Positions 25,181-34,363 of a DNA stretch of 64,000 bases are shown in pieces. Origin of the DNA: Streptomyces caniscabiei (lineage in GTDB: Bacteria > Actinomycetota > Actinomycetes > Streptomycetales > Streptomycetaceae). A model generated the notes under the pieces. It searched no databases. It was not told where the DNA came from and was given only the letters and a program-made list of their open reading frames with translations. Every line of letters starts with the position of its first letter. Position 1 is the first letter of the stretch. Both the position numbers and the translations under genes were made by a program. Where the stretch lies: contig NZ_JABXWI010000003.1 in assembly GCF_014930365.1 (NCBI RefSeq), positions 372,001 to 436,000 on the forward strand, read 5' to 3'.

Positions 25181-26407
25181 GTGCCTCGTACCGTCAAGGA
25201 AGTCGTCTTCGTCGACGGCGTCCGCACCCCGTTCGGCAAGGCGGGCCCGAAGGGCATCTACCACGAGACCCGCGCCGACGACCTCGTCGTGAAGGCGATC
25301 CGGGAGCTGCTGCGCCGCAACCCCGGTCTGGAGCCCGCGAAGATCGACGAGGTCGCCATCGCCGCGACCACGCAGATCGGTGACCAGGGCCTCACCATCG
25401 GCCGTACGGCGGGCATCCTCGCCGGTCTGCCGCAGTCGGTGCCCGGTTACTCCATCGACCGCATGTGCGCCGGCGCCCTGACCGCCGTCACCTCGGTCGC
25501 CGGTTCGGTCGCCTTCGGCGCGTACGACGTCGCCATCGCCGGTGGTGTCGAGCACATGGGCCGCCACCCGATGGGTGAGGGCGTCGACCCGAACCCGCGC
25601 TTCGTCAGCGAGAAGCTGGTCGACGAGTCCGCCCTGTTCATGGGCATGACCGCCGAGAACCTGCACGACCGCTACCCGACGATCACCAAGCAGCGCGCCG
25701 ACGAGTACGCCGTGCGCTCCCAGGAGAAGGCCGCCAAGGCGTACGCCAACGGCAAGATCCAGGCCGACCTGGTACCGATCTCGGTGCGCCGCACCAACGC
25801 CGAGGCCGGCGAGACCGGCTGGGGCCTGGTCACCGCCGACGAGCCGATGCGGCCGGGCACGACCATCGAGAACCTGACGGGTCTGAAGACCCCGTTCCGC
25901 GTGCACGGCCGGGTCACCGCCGGTAACGCGGCCGGTCTGAACGACGGCGCCACCGCCTCGCTCATCGCCTCCGAGGACTTCGCCCGCGAGAACAACCTCC
26001 CGGTGAAGATGCGCCTCGTCTCGTACTCCTTCGCGGGTGTCGAGCCGGAGGTCATGGGCTACGGCCCGATCCCGGCCACCGAGAAGGCGCTCGCCCAGGC
26101 GGGTCTGTCCATCGACGACATCGGCCTGTTCGAGATCAACGAGGCCTTCGCCGTGCAGGTGCTCGCCTTCCTGGAGCACTACGGCATCGCCGACGACGAC
26201 GCGCGCGTCAACCAGTACGGCGGCGCCATCGCCTTCGGTCACCCGCTGGCCTCCTCGGGTGTGCGTCTGATGACGCAGCTCGCCCGCCAGTTCGAGGAGC
26301 AGCCGGAGGTCCGCTACGGCCTCACCACCATGTGCGTCGGCTTCGGCATGGGCGCCACCGTCATCTGGGAGAACCCGCACCACAAGGACGCCGGAGGCGA
26401 CAAGTGA
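25181..26407 (+). CDS. fadA: Acetyl-CoA acyltransferase (3-ketoacyl-CoA thiolase)
   Basis: The last enzyme of fatty-acid beta-oxidation, cleaving 3-ketoacyl-CoA with CoA. GTG 25181 is eight bases after GGAGGAG; the open frame to its left is not coding. The 408-residue chain has the acylated cysteine Cys96 in IDRMCAGALTAV, then GGVEHMGRHPMGEG. The C-terminal catalytic set is NEAFAVQVL, GGAIAFGHPLASSG (His) and TTMCVGFGMGATVIWE (second Cys). It is coupled to the following fadB-like gene by a GTGA overlap. This pair is the usual Streptomyces beta-oxidation operon and closes the right border of the inserted mannoside cluster. Confidence 0.92.
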   Translation: MPRTVKEVVFVDGVRTPFGKAGPKGIYHETRADDLVVKAIRELLRRNPGLEPAKIDEVAIAATTQIGDQGLTIGRTAGILAGLPQSVPGYSIDRMCAGALTAVTSVAGSVAFGAYDVAIAGGVEHMGRHPMGEGVDPNPRFVSEKLVDESALFMGMTAENLHDRYPTITKQRADEYAVRSQEKAAKAYANGKIQADLVPISVRRTNAEAGETGWGLVTADEPMRPGTTIENLTGLKTPFRVHGRVTAGNAAGLNDGATASLIASEDFARENNLPVKMRLVSYSFAGVEPEVMGYGPIPATEKALAQAGLSIDDIGLFEINEAFAVQVLAFLEHYGIADDDARVNQYGGAIAFGHPLASSGVRLMTQLARQFEEQPEVRYGLTTMCVGFGMGATVIWENPHHKDAGGDK

Positions 26408-28533
26408 GCACCACCGCCGATCTTCTCAAGGGCGCGGCCGAGCTGTTCCCCGACGAGGTCGTGACGTCCGCGCACGTACGCCACCTCGACCTGCCGTTCG
26501 GTGCCGGGCGCTTCGCGCTCATCACGCTGGACAACGGCTTCGACCACACCAAGCCGACCACCTTCGGCCCGGCGTCGCTGGCGAACCTGAACACCGCCAT
26601 CGACCAGGTCGAGAAGGAGGCCGCGGCCGGCGAGATCGTCGGCGTCGGCATCACCGGCAAGCCGTTCATCTTCGCGGTCGGCGCCGACCTCAAGGGTGTC
26701 GAGCTGCTGAAGAAGCACGAGGACGCGCTCGCGATCGGCAAGGGCGGCCACGAGGTCTTCAAGCGCCTCGCCGGCATCGCGGCGCCGACCTTCGCGTACT
26801 ACAACGGTGCCGCCATGGGCGGTGGCGTCGAGGTCGGTCTGCACTGCACCTACCGCACGGTGTCCGCGGCCCTGCCCGCCTTCTCGCTCCCCGAGGTCTT
26901 CCTCGGTCTGGTCCCCGGCTGGGGCGGCTGCACGATCCTGCCGAACCTGATCGGCGCCGACAAGGCCGTCTCGGTGATCATCGAGAACAGCCTCAACCAG
27001 AACAAGCAGCTCAAGGGCCAGCAGGTCTACGAGCTCGGGATCGCCGACGCGCTCTTCGAGGGCGCCGACTTCCTGGAGCAGTCCCTGCTGTGGACGGCGT
27101 CCGTCCTCAAGGGCGAGATCGTCATCGAGCGTCCGGTGATCGACCGCGGTGAGGCCTGGGACCAGGCCGTCGCCAAGGGCCGGTTCATCGCCGACTCCAA
27201 GGTGCACGGCGCGGCCCCGGCCGCCTACCGCGCCCTGGACATCATCGCCGCCGCCAAGAACGGCGACCTCCAGCAGGGCTACGACGCCGAGGACGTCGCC
27301 CTCGCCGACCTGATCATGGGTGGCGAGCTGCGCTCCGGCATCTACGCCTTCAACCTGGTGCAGAAGCGCGGCAAGCGCCCCGCCGGCGCCCCGGACAAGA
27401 ACCTGGCCCGCCCGGTCACCAAGGTCGGTGTCGTCGGCGCCGGTCTGATGGCCTCCCAGCTCGCGCTGCTCTTCCTGCGCCGCCTGGAGGTGCCGGTCGT
27501 CCTGACCGACATCGACCAGGAACGCGTCGACAAGGGTGTGGGCTACGTCCACGCCGAGATCGACAAGCTGCTGCTCAAGGGCCGGATCAACCAGGACAAG
27601 GCCAACCGCCTCAAGGCGCTGGTCACCGGTGTCCTGGACAAGGCCGAGGGCTTCGCGGACGCGGACTTCATCATCGAGGCCGTGTTCGAGGAGATCGGTG
27701 TCAAGCAGCAGGTGTTCGCGGAGGTCGAGGCGGTCGCCCCGGCGCACGCGATCCTGGCGACGAACACCTCCTCCCTCTCGGTGACCGAGATGGCGTCGAA
27801 GCTGAAGAACCCCGAGCGGGTCGTCGGCTTCCACTTCTTCAACCCGGTCGCGATCCTGCCGCTGCTGGAGATCGTCCGGGGCGAGGCCACCGACGACGCC
27901 TCCCTCGCCACGGCCTTCGCCGTCGCCAAGAAGCTGAAGAAGACCGCGGTGCTCGTGAAGGACGCCCCGGCGTTCGTCGTGAACCGCATCCTCACCCGCT
28001 TCATGGGCGAGATCCAGAACGTCATCGACGAGGGCACGCCGGTCGAGGTCGCGGAGAAGGCGGTGGAGCCCCTGGGCCTGCCGATGTCTCCCCTCGTCCT
28101 GCTGGAGCTGGTCGGTCCCGCGATCGGTCTGCACGTCTCGGAGACCCTCAACCGGGCCTTCCCGGACCGCTTCACCGTCTCCGAGAACCTCGCCGCGGTC
28201 GTCAAGGCCGGCAAGCGCGGCTTCTATGTCTACGACTCCGGCAAGCCGGAGCTGGACCCCGAGGTCGCCGCGCTCCTCAAGCAGGGCGACTCCGTCCTGT
28301 CCGAGGAGCAGGTGCGGGCCCGGGTGCTCGACGCCGTCGCCCAGGAGATCGGGCTCATGCTCGACGAGGGTGTCGTCGCCGAGGCCCAGGACATCGACCT
28401 CTGCCTGATCACCGGCGCCGGCTGGCCCTTCCACCTGGGCGGCATCACGCCGTACCTGGACCGCGAGGGCGTCAGCGAGCGCGTCAACGGCAAGAAGTTC
28501 CTGGAGACCGGGGTGGCTTCGGTCCCCGCGTGA
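26404..28533 (+). CDS. fadB: Fatty-acid oxidation complex alpha subunit (enoyl-CoA hydratase / 3-hydroxyacyl-CoA dehydrogenase)
   Basis: 709 residues, two enzymes in one chain. The N-terminal crotonase domain (about 1-300) has FAVGADLKGVELL and AAMGGGVEVGLHCTYRTVS with the oxyanion and acidic catalytic region, then PEVFLGLVPGWGGC. The dehydrogenase domain starts near residue 340 with the NAD fold VGVVGAGLMASQLALLFLRR. It contains NTSSLSVTEMA, GFHFFNPVAILPLLEIVRG (catalytic His) and the helical dimer domain to the end. It hydrates enoyl-CoA and oxidises the product for the upstream thiolase. GTG 26404 overlaps the thiolase stop, with GGAGG just before. A strong hairpin follows the stop. Confidence 0.92.
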   Translation: MSTTADLLKGAAELFPDEVVTSAHVRHLDLPFGAGRFALITLDNGFDHTKPTTFGPASLANLNTAIDQVEKEAAAGEIVGVGITGKPFIFAVGADLKGVELLKKHEDALAIGKGGHEVFKRLAGIAAPTFAYYNGAAMGGGVEVGLHCTYRTVSAALPAFSLPEVFLGLVPGWGGCTILPNLIGADKAVSVIIENSLNQNKQLKGQQVYELGIADALFEGADFLEQSLLWTASVLKGEIVIERPVIDRGEAWDQAVAKGRFIADSKVHGAAPAAYRALDIIAAAKNGDLQQGYDAEDVALADLIMGGELRSGIYAFNLVQKRGKRPAGAPDKNLARPVTKVGVVGAGLMASQLALLFLRRLEVPVVLTDIDQERVDKGVGYVHAEIDKLLLKGRINQDKANRLKALVTGVLDKAEGFADADFIIEAVFEEIGVKQQVFAEVEAVAPAHAILATNTSSLSVTEMASKLKNPERVVGFHFFNPVAILPLLEIVRGEATDDASLATAFAVAKKLKKTAVLVKDAPAFVVNRILTRFMGEIQNVIDEGTPVEVAEKAVEPLGLPMSPLVLLELVGPAIGLHVSETLNRAFPDRFTVSENLAAVVKAGKRGFYVYDSGKPELDPEVAALLKQGDSVLSEEQVRARVLDAVAQEIGLMLDEGVVAEAQDIDLCLITGAGWPFHLGGITPYLDREGVSERVNGKKFLETGVASVPA

Positions 28534-28548
28534 CCGCCTGCACCACCT

Positions 28549-28578
28549 GAGGGCCTCCGCCTGCGGGCGGGGGCCCTC
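28549..28578 (+). terminator. Terminator of the beta-oxidation operon
   Basis: A stem of 13 pairs (gagggcctccgcc / ggcgggggccctc, one T-G pair) with a TGCG loop, 15 bases after the fadB stop and followed by TT. It is GC-rich with little T, as is common in Streptomyces. Confidence 0.75.
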
Positions 28579-28612
28579 TTGGCGTGGTCGGGGGGCAGCG
28601 GGCGGCCGCGCC

Positions 28613-28660
28613 CCGTCAGAGGCGCGGAGAACTGCGCGAGCGACCCCGTACAACCCGCAC
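28613..28660 (+). repeat. Dispersed intergenic repeat, copy 5 (forward, degenerate)
   Basis: A diverged forward copy (ggcgcggagaactgcgcgag, then acaacccgcac), between the beta-oxidation terminator and the convergent propeller gene. Confidence 0.6.
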
Positions 28661-28705
28661 GGCCCGCATCACCTGCCCCGGCGACGCGCAGCCGCACACA
28701 CACCG

Positions 28706-29827
28706 TCAGACAGCGACCGACGGCGCCAATGCCAAGCCCGCCTCGTCGTTCTGCCGGGCTATGCGCAACGCGCCCCCCGCGTCGATCACCGCGAGCACCA
28801 CCCGCCCGTACGCGTCCCGGGCCAGCGCCGGCGCCCCCACACCGCGCTCACGGGTCGGCGACCACCACACCCCGGCCTGCTCGTTCTCCGTGCCGCAGGC
28901 CGCCAGCACGACCCGTCCCCCGACGTCGCGATGGGCCAGCACCGTGCAGTCGTACCCGTCGAGCGGCACCCGCAGCACGGCCATCGGGCCCTCCGCCGGA
29001 GTCCCGCCGAGCGGGATCACGGGGCCGTCCGGCCGGTGGGCGACGACGCCACCGGTCTCCGGGTCGGTCCAGTAGTACGTCGCCCGGTCCGGCGCGGTCT
29101 CCAGACCCACCACGCTGCCGCGGGCCACCGACAGCGCAACGGTCGGCGTCTGGGCGAAGGTCCCGTCCGGCTTCTCCTGCGTCCAGCGCATGACGAGGTC
29201 CTGACCGCCGGCCAGCGCCTCGACGTGCCCGGAAGCGAAGGCGACCACGGCCACCGGGTCCTGCACCAGGCGGCCCTTGAGGTCGGTCCACGCGCTCCAC
29301 TTGCCGCCCGCCAGCTCCCGGCGCAGCATGACGCCGCCCCCCGCGTTGCGCGCGAAGACATGGACGTTGCCGCCGGCGCTCACCGCGCCGGTGGGCGGCC
29401 CGAAGCGCGCCGCCTTGGCCACGTCCTTGTGCGGATTGCCCAGCGACCGCCACTCGGTGACCGGTCGGCCGGTCTGGTACTGGATGGCGTGCACGACGTC
29501 CACGGCGGGCAGGCCGTCACCCTTGGTGACCTCACGGCGGCCTAGGAAGTGCACATACGTGTCCACCCCCTGCACGACATGGAGATCCGTCAGCCCCGCC
29601 ACGGGGAAGAGGTCGGGGCCGGTCCACTCGGCGCCGCCGGGCCGCGTCTGCGTCCAGCGCAGCAGTCCCGCACGCGCGCGGGCGTACGCGGTGAGCCTGC
29701 CGTCCTTGCCGAGGACGAGCCAGGAACCGGCGAGCGTGGTCTCGGCCCGGTGCCGCTCGCTCCCGCCGTTCGCCGAGGTGTCGGCCGCCGTCCCCTGGGC
29801 GGCGGCGCGCCCGGATCTGGTCCGCAT
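28706..29827 (-). CDS. Beta-propeller-like hypothetical protein
   Basis: The 373-residue product has no clear signal peptide. It is built of repeated strands of about 45-50 residues with recurring Trp patterns such as GLLRWTQTRPGG-x-EWTGPD, KWSAWTDLKG and DLVMRWTQEKPDGTF. This resembles PLL-type (DUF346-like) or tachylectin-like beta-propellers that bind sugars or act as protein scaffolds. ATG 29827 is taken as the start because the charge-rich, non-folded frame upstream is not coding; the ribosome site (GGAAAGG region) is modest. No enzymatic residues can be named. It is divergent from the NYN-like gene. Confidence 0.65.
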   Translation of the reverse strand: MRTRSGRAAAQGTAADTSANGGSERHRAETTLAGSWLVLGKDGRLTAYARARAGLLRWTQTRPGGAEWTGPDLFPVAGLTDLHVVQGVDTYVHFLGRREVTKGDGLPAVDVVHAIQYQTGRPVTEWRSLGNPHKDVAKAARFGPPTGAVSAGGNVHVFARNAGGGVMLRRELAGGKWSAWTDLKGRLVQDPVAVVAFASGHVEALAGGQDLVMRWTQEKPDGTFAQTPTVALSVARGSVVGLETAPDRATYYWTDPETGGVVAHRPDGPVIPLGGTPAEGPMAVLRVPLDGYDCTVLAHRDVGGRVVLAACGTENEQAGVWWSPTRERGVGAPALARDAYGRVVLAVIDAGGALRIARQNDEAGLALAPSVAV

Positions 29828-29993
29828 GGAGTGACCCGCCCTTTCCGATGACGCTCGGCGCGGCTCCCCGGCCGCCCTCTCGCACGGGACACGGAAGGCC
29901 GAGCGGCCCCCATCATAAGATGAACGTTTCACCCGCCCGGCGGGCATCACTCGCCCGCCCGGCGTGACCGCCCGGCGTGCGACCCTGTCCCCC

Positions 29994-30368
29994 ATGGACG
30001 CCCCGCTGCTCGTGATCGTCGACGCCGCCAACGTCATCGGCTCCGTCCCCGACGGCTGGTGGCGCGACCGGCGCGGCGCGGCGGAGCGCCTGCGCGACCG
30101 CCTGGCCCGCGACGGGGTCCCCGGCCGCGACGAGCCCGTCGAGCTGGTGATGGTCGTGGAGGGCGCGGCCCGCGGGGTGGAGCCGGTGCCGGGCGTACGG
30201 GTCGAGGCGGCACCCCGCAGCGGCGACGACCGCATCGTGGAACTCGTCGCCGAGGAGGGCGCCGCCCGCCCCTGTCTCGTGGTCACCGCCGACCGCGAAC
30301 TACGCCGCAGAGTGGCCGAGTTGGGCGCCGAGGTGACCGGACCACGGACGGTGCGCGGCAGTTCGTGA
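29994..30368 (+). CDS. NYN/PIN-like domain protein, possible small ribonuclease
   Basis: A 124-residue protein that is almost entirely one alpha/beta domain. The start LLVIVDAANVIGS has the first acidic residue and the following Asn of NYN/PIN nucleases. SGDDRIVELVAEE and CLVVTADRELRRRVAELGA supply further acidic residues at the expected strand ends. These domains bind a metal ion and cut RNA. No toxin-antitoxin partner is present next to it, so a housekeeping role similar to YacP/Rae1 is more likely than a toxin. ATG 29994 is the only start that keeps the whole fold. Confidence 0.65.
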   Translation: MDAPLLVIVDAANVIGSVPDGWWRDRRGAAERLRDRLARDGVPGRDEPVELVMVVEGAARGVEPVPGVRVEAAPRSGDDRIVELVAEEGAARPCLVVTADRELRRRVAELGAEVTGPRTVRGSS

Positions 30369-30447
30369 ACCGCCGCGCACGGTCCGGCGGCCGGCCTCGA
30401 CCGTCGGGAGCGCGGGGCCGGTAGGTGAGCGGGCCTCGGAGGGTCGG

Positions 30448-31968
30448 TCAGGGGGTGCCGCGTCCCGGTCCGCCGGTCTCGGCCGTCGGCGTCTCCTCGC
30501 GGCGCGCGAGCCGGCTGTGCGTGCGGCCGTAGACGAGGTAGACGACGATGCCGAGGACCATCCAGGCGGCGAAGCGGAGCCAGGTCTCGGTGGGCAGGTT
30601 GAGCATCAGCCACAGCGAGGCGCACACCGACAGGATCGGGACGACCGGCACCCAGGGGGTGCGGAACGACCGGGGCAGGTCGGGGCGGGTCCGGCGCAGG
30701 ATGACGACACCGATCGCGACGACCACGAACGCGAACAGCGTGCCGATGTTCACCAGCTCGGCCAGCTCGCTCAGCGGGGTGAAGCCCGCGACGATCGCGA
30801 TGACCACCCCGAGCAGGATGGTCGGCCGGTGCGGGGTCTTGAACCGGGGGTGGACGTGGGAGAAGAAGCGCGGCAGCAGTCCGTCGCGGCTCATCGCGAA
30901 GAACACCCGCGTCTGACCGAGCAGCAGGATCATGCACACGGTCGTCAGACCGACGGCGGCGCCGAAGCTGATGAAGCCCGCGAACCACGGATGTCCGGTG
31001 GCCTTGAAGGCGTCGGCGAGCGGCGCGGTCACCGACAGATCGGTGTAGTGCTGCATGCCGGTGACGACGATCGAGACCGCCACGTACAGCGTGGTGCAGA
31101 TCAGGAGGGAGCCGAGGATGCCCCGGGGCATGTCGCGCTGCGGGTTCCGCGTCTCCTCGGCGGCCGTGGCGACGACGTCGAAGCCGATGAACGCGAAGAA
31201 GACGACGGAGGCGGCCGTGAAGATGCCCATCACACCGAAGTTGGCGGGCGCCCAGCCGAACATCAGCTGGATCAGCGGGGACTGGAGACTGTCGCCCGCC
31301 GGGACCGCCTGCGCCTTCGGGATGAACGGGTCGTAGTTGTCGGAGGTGACGAAGAAGGCGCCCGCGATGATCACGGTGAGGACGACCGTCACCTTGATGG
31401 CGACGACGACCGAGGTGACCCGCGCGGAGAGCTTGGTACCGGCCACGAGGATGACGGTGAGGATCAGGACGAGCGCGGCGGCGAGGATGTCGAAGCCGAA
31501 GCCGTCGGCCCCGTCCCTCGTGCCGAGCGCGGCCGGCAGGTCCCAGCCCGCGTTGTCCATCAGCGAGTGGATGTAGCCGGACCAGCCGACGGCCACCACC
31601 GCCGTCCCCAGCGCGAACTCCAGCACCAGGTCCCAGCCGATGATCCAGGCGGGCAGCTCCCCGAGGGAGGCGTAACTGAAGGTGTACGCGGATCCGGCGA
31701 CCGGGACCGTGGAGGCGAACTCCGCGTAGCAGAGGGCGGCGAGCGCGCAGACGACACCGGCCACGACGAACGCGAGGGCGACGGCGGGACCGGCGTTGTT
31801 CTTGGCCACCGTGCCGGTCAGGACGAAGATGCCGGTGCCGATGATGACACCGACGCCGAAGACCGTCAGATCCAGCGCGGACAGGGATTTCTTGAGGGCG
31901 TGCTCTGGCTCCTCGGTATCGAGGATGGACTGCTCGACCTTCTTGGTCCGAAAGAGTGTGCTGCTCAC
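30448..31968 (-). CDS. APC-superfamily cationic amino acid permease
   Basis: 506 residues. GTG 31968 has GGAGG seven bases ahead; the longer open frame is spurious. After 30 hydrophilic residues (TKKVEQSILDTEEPEHALKK, a motif common to bacterial CAT-type transporters) come at least 12 membrane helices, beginning LDLTVFGVGVIIGTGIFVLTG. That piece carries the substrate-binding GxG-T stretch of APC transporters. FAFIGFDVVATAAEET (helix 6 region with Phe/Asp) and SRDGLLPRFFSHVHPRFKTP also match. It is a plasma-membrane amino-acid importer or exchanger; substrate cannot be set. It follows dxs on the same strand but is separated by a hairpin. Confidence 0.85.
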   Translation of the reverse strand: MSSTLFRTKKVEQSILDTEEPEHALKKSLSALDLTVFGVGVIIGTGIFVLTGTVAKNNAGPAVALAFVVAGVVCALAALCYAEFASTVPVAGSAYTFSYASLGELPAWIIGWDLVLEFALGTAVVAVGWSGYIHSLMDNAGWDLPAALGTRDGADGFGFDILAAALVLILTVILVAGTKLSARVTSVVVAIKVTVVLTVIIAGAFFVTSDNYDPFIPKAQAVPAGDSLQSPLIQLMFGWAPANFGVMGIFTAASVVFFAFIGFDVVATAAEETRNPQRDMPRGILGSLLICTTLYVAVSIVVTGMQHYTDLSVTAPLADAFKATGHPWFAGFISFGAAVGLTTVCMILLLGQTRVFFAMSRDGLLPRFFSHVHPRFKTPHRPTILLGVVIAIVAGFTPLSELAELVNIGTLFAFVVVAIGVVILRRTRPDLPRSFRTPWVPVVPILSVCASLWLMLNLPTETWLRFAAWMVLGIVVYLVYGRTHSRLARREETPTAETGGPGRGTP

Positions 31969-32090
31969 GGGCGTACCTCCCACGCTGGGCGTCCTCGACA
32001 TGATGGGGAGGGGGCGATGGGGGTCCCCTCGGTCGAGCGAAGCCGAGACTGGGGGAGCGTTTGCCCGGACGGGAGCGGTTTCACGCGAAT

Positions 32091-32130
32091 GGGCCGGTAT
32101 CGCCACCGTAAAGAATGGCGACACCGGCCC
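32091..32130 (-). terminator. Hairpin after dxs
   Basis: Arms gggccggtatcgcca and tggcgacaccggccc pair at 14 of 15 positions around a 10-base loop, 21 bases after the dxs stop. It should end or limit dxs transcripts before the permease gene. Confidence 0.7.
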
Positions 32131-32150
32131 GAACGGCCCAAAGCGGTACG

Positions 32151-34070
32151 TCAGTCGCGCGCGGGCTCCGCCTCGGCGGGCGCCCCGTCGAGGCGGCCGT
32201 CGAGTTTGGAGACCAGCCCGGTGACCTGGCGGGCGATGTCGGGCGCGGTGAGCCCGATCTCGGCCAGGACCTCGGCGCGGGTGGCGTGGTCGAGGAAGCG
32301 CGGCGGGATACCGAAGTCGCGCAGCGGGAGGTCCACGCCGGCGTCGCGCAGCGCCTGGGCGACGGCCGAGCCGACGCCGCCGACACGGGAGTTGTCCTCG
32401 ACGGTGACGACCACACGGTGCTTGTCCGCGAGGGGCGCCATGTGCTCGTCGACCGGCTTGACCCAGCGCGGGTCGACGACGGTCGTGGTGATGCCCTGCT
32501 TGTCGAGCAGGCCGGCGATCTCCAGGCACATCGGCGCGAGGGCGCCGACGGAGACGAGGAGCACGTCGGGGGTGTCGGTGCCGGGCTCGCGCAGCACGTC
32601 CATGCCGCCGACGCGGCGCAGGGCGGGCACGGCGGGGCCGACGGCGCCCTTGGAGAAGCGCACCACGGTCGGTGCGTCGGTGACCTCGACGGCCTCGCGG
32701 AGCTGGGCGCGCACCTGGTCGGCGTCACGCGGCGCGGCGAGCCGGAGGCCCGGGACGACCTGGAGGATCGACATGTCCCACATGCCGTTGTGCGAGGCGC
32801 CGTCGGTGCCGGTGACACCGGCCCGGTCCAGGACGAACGTCACACCGCACTTGTGGAGGGCGACGTCCATCAGGACCTGGTCGAAGGCCCGGTTGAGGAA
32901 GGTGGCGTACACCGCGAAGACGGGGTGCAGACCCCCGGTGGCCAGGCCCGCCGCCGAGACCGCGCCGTGCTGCTCGGCGATGCCGACGTCGTACACGCGC
33001 TCGGGGAAGGCCTTGGCGAACTTGTCGAGGCCGACCGGCTGGAGCATGGCCGCCGTGATGGCGACGATGTCCTCGCGCTCCTTGCCGAGCTTCACCATCT
33101 CCTCGCCGAAGACGGAGGTCCAGTCGGCGCCGGAGGAGGCGATGGGCAGCCCCGTGTCCGGGTGGATCTTGCCGACGGCGTGGAAACGGTCGGCCTCGTC
33201 CTGGAGGGCGGGCTGGTAGCCGCGGCCCTTCTCGGTGAGGCAGTGCACGATGACCGGGCCGCCGAACCGCTTGGCGCGGGCCAGCGCGGACTCCAGGGCC
33301 TCGATGTCGTGGCCGTCGATCGGGCCGACGTACTTCAGGCCGAGGTCCTCGAACATGCCCTGCGGGGCGATGAAGTCCTTCAGCCCCTTCTTGGCGCCGT
33401 GCAGCGTCTCGTAGAGCGGCCGGCCGACGACCGGGGTGCGCTCCAGCAGGTCCTTGCCGCGGGCGAGGAAGCGCTCGTAGCCGTCGGTGGTCCGCAGGGT
33501 GGCCAGGTGGTTGGCGAGGCCGCCGATGGTCGGCGCGTACGAGCGCTCGTTGTCGTTGACGACGATGACCAGGGGGCGGTCCTTGGCGTCGGCGATGTTG
33601 TTGAGCGCCTCCCAGGCCATACCGCCGGTCAGCGCGCCGTCGCCGATGACCGCGACCACGTGGTCGTCGCGTTTCAGCACCTGGTTGGCCTTCGCGAGGC
33701 CGTCGGCCCAGCCGAGGACGGTGGAGGCGTGGCTGTTCTCGATGACGTCGTGCTCGGACTCTCCTTGCGAGGGGTAGCCGGAGAGGCCGCCCTTCATCTT
33801 CAGCCGGGAGAAGTCCTGGCGGCCGGTCAGCAGCTTGTGGACGTAGGACTGGTGGCCCGTGTCCCACAGCACCTTGTCCTTGGGCGAGTCGAAGACCCGG
33901 TGCAGTGCGATGGTGAGCTCGACCACTCCGAGGTTCGGGCCGAGGTGACCGCCGGTCTTCGACACCGCCTCCACGAGGAAGGTCCGGATCTCCTCCGCCA
34001 GCTGGTCCAACTCCTCCAGGCTGAGCCGGTCCAGATCGCGCGGTCCCCTGATGCGGGTCAGCAGCGGCAC
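32151..34070 (-). CDS. dxs: 1-deoxy-D-xylulose-5-phosphate synthase
   Basis: Dxs joins pyruvate and glyceraldehyde-3-phosphate with thiamine diphosphate in the first step of the MEP isoprenoid pathway. 639 residues, normal length. GTG 34070 follows AAGGAGG. The N-terminal domain has [18 protein letters not shown] and [15 protein letters not shown]. The ThDP motif is [18 protein letters not shown], followed by [14 protein letters not shown]. The central pyrimidine domain has [18 protein letters not shown] with the activating Glu, then [16 protein letters not shown]. The C-terminal domain includes [18 protein letters not shown]. It is a single gene on the minus strand, next to the end of the xylose transport operon. 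Confidence 0.95.
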   Translation of the reverse strand: MPLLTRIRGPRDLDRLSLEELDQLAEEIRTFLVEAVSKTGGHLGPNLGVVELTIALHRVFDSPKDKVLWDTGHQSYVHKLLTGRQDFSRLKMKGGLSGYPSQGESEHDVIENSHASTVLGWADGLAKANQVLKRDDHVVAVIGDGALTGGMAWEALNNIADAKDRPLVIVVNDNERSYAPTIGGLANHLATLRTTDGYERFLARGKDLLERTPVVGRPLYETLHGAKKGLKDFIAPQGMFEDLGLKYVGPIDGHDIEALESALARAKRFGGPVIVHCLTEKGRGYQPALQDEADRFHAVGKIHPDTGLPIASSGADWTSVFGEEMVKLGKEREDIVAITAAMLQPVGLDKFAKAFPERVYDVGIAEQHGAVSAAGLATGGLHPVFAVYATFLNRAFDQVLMDVALHKCGVTFVLDRAGVTGTDGASHNGMWDMSILQVVPGLRLAAPRDADQVRAQLREAVEVTDAPTVVRFSKGAVGPAVPALRRVGGMDVLREPGTDTPDVLLVSVGALAPMCLEIAGLLDKQGITTTVVDPRWVKPVDEHMAPLADKHRVVVTVEDNSRVGGVGSAVAQALRDAGVDLPLRDFGIPPRFLDHATRAEVLAEIGLTAPDIARQVTGLVSKLDGRLDGAPAEAEPARD

Positions 34071-34235
34071 CCGTGCCTCCTTGCGATAGTGCTGTTCGAG
34101 CGTTACCGGGCTCGACGAAGTCTAATCTTCCGCGCACCGGGCCGACCGCCGGGCGGTCGGGTCCCGTGTCACGCAAACGGCCGTAAACCATCCTGCGCAG
34201 ACGTACCCGTACGAAACGTCCGACAACAAGCGGAA

Positions 34236-34264
34236 GTGCCCGGCGCCTTGAAGGCACCGGGCAC
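34236..34264 (-). terminator. Hairpin after the xylFGH operon
   Basis: GTGCCCGG / CCGGGCAC and inner GCCTT / AAGGC pair around one mismatch and a single-base loop. It lies 100 bases past the xylH stop on the minus strand and beyond the dispersed repeat. Confidence 0.65.
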
Positions 34265-34278
34265 ATGAGCGCCCTGAA

Positions 34279-34320
34279 GGGGCGCGGGGAACTGCGCGAC
34301 CAGCCACGAACAACCCGCAG
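34279..34320 (+). repeat. Dispersed intergenic repeat, copy 6 (forward)
   Basis: Well-kept forward copy (ggggcgcggggaactgcgcg, then accagccacgaacaacccgc), lying just after the xylH stop. Confidence 0.8.
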
Positions 34321-34363
34321 CCGGCGACGGACAGGCACCCCGACGGCGCCCCCCGTCAGACCG

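Noticed and set aside
29994-30368. Toxin of a toxin-antitoxin pair (PIN-like protein)
   Set aside because: No small antitoxin gene overlaps or adjoins it; the upstream gene is divergent and large.
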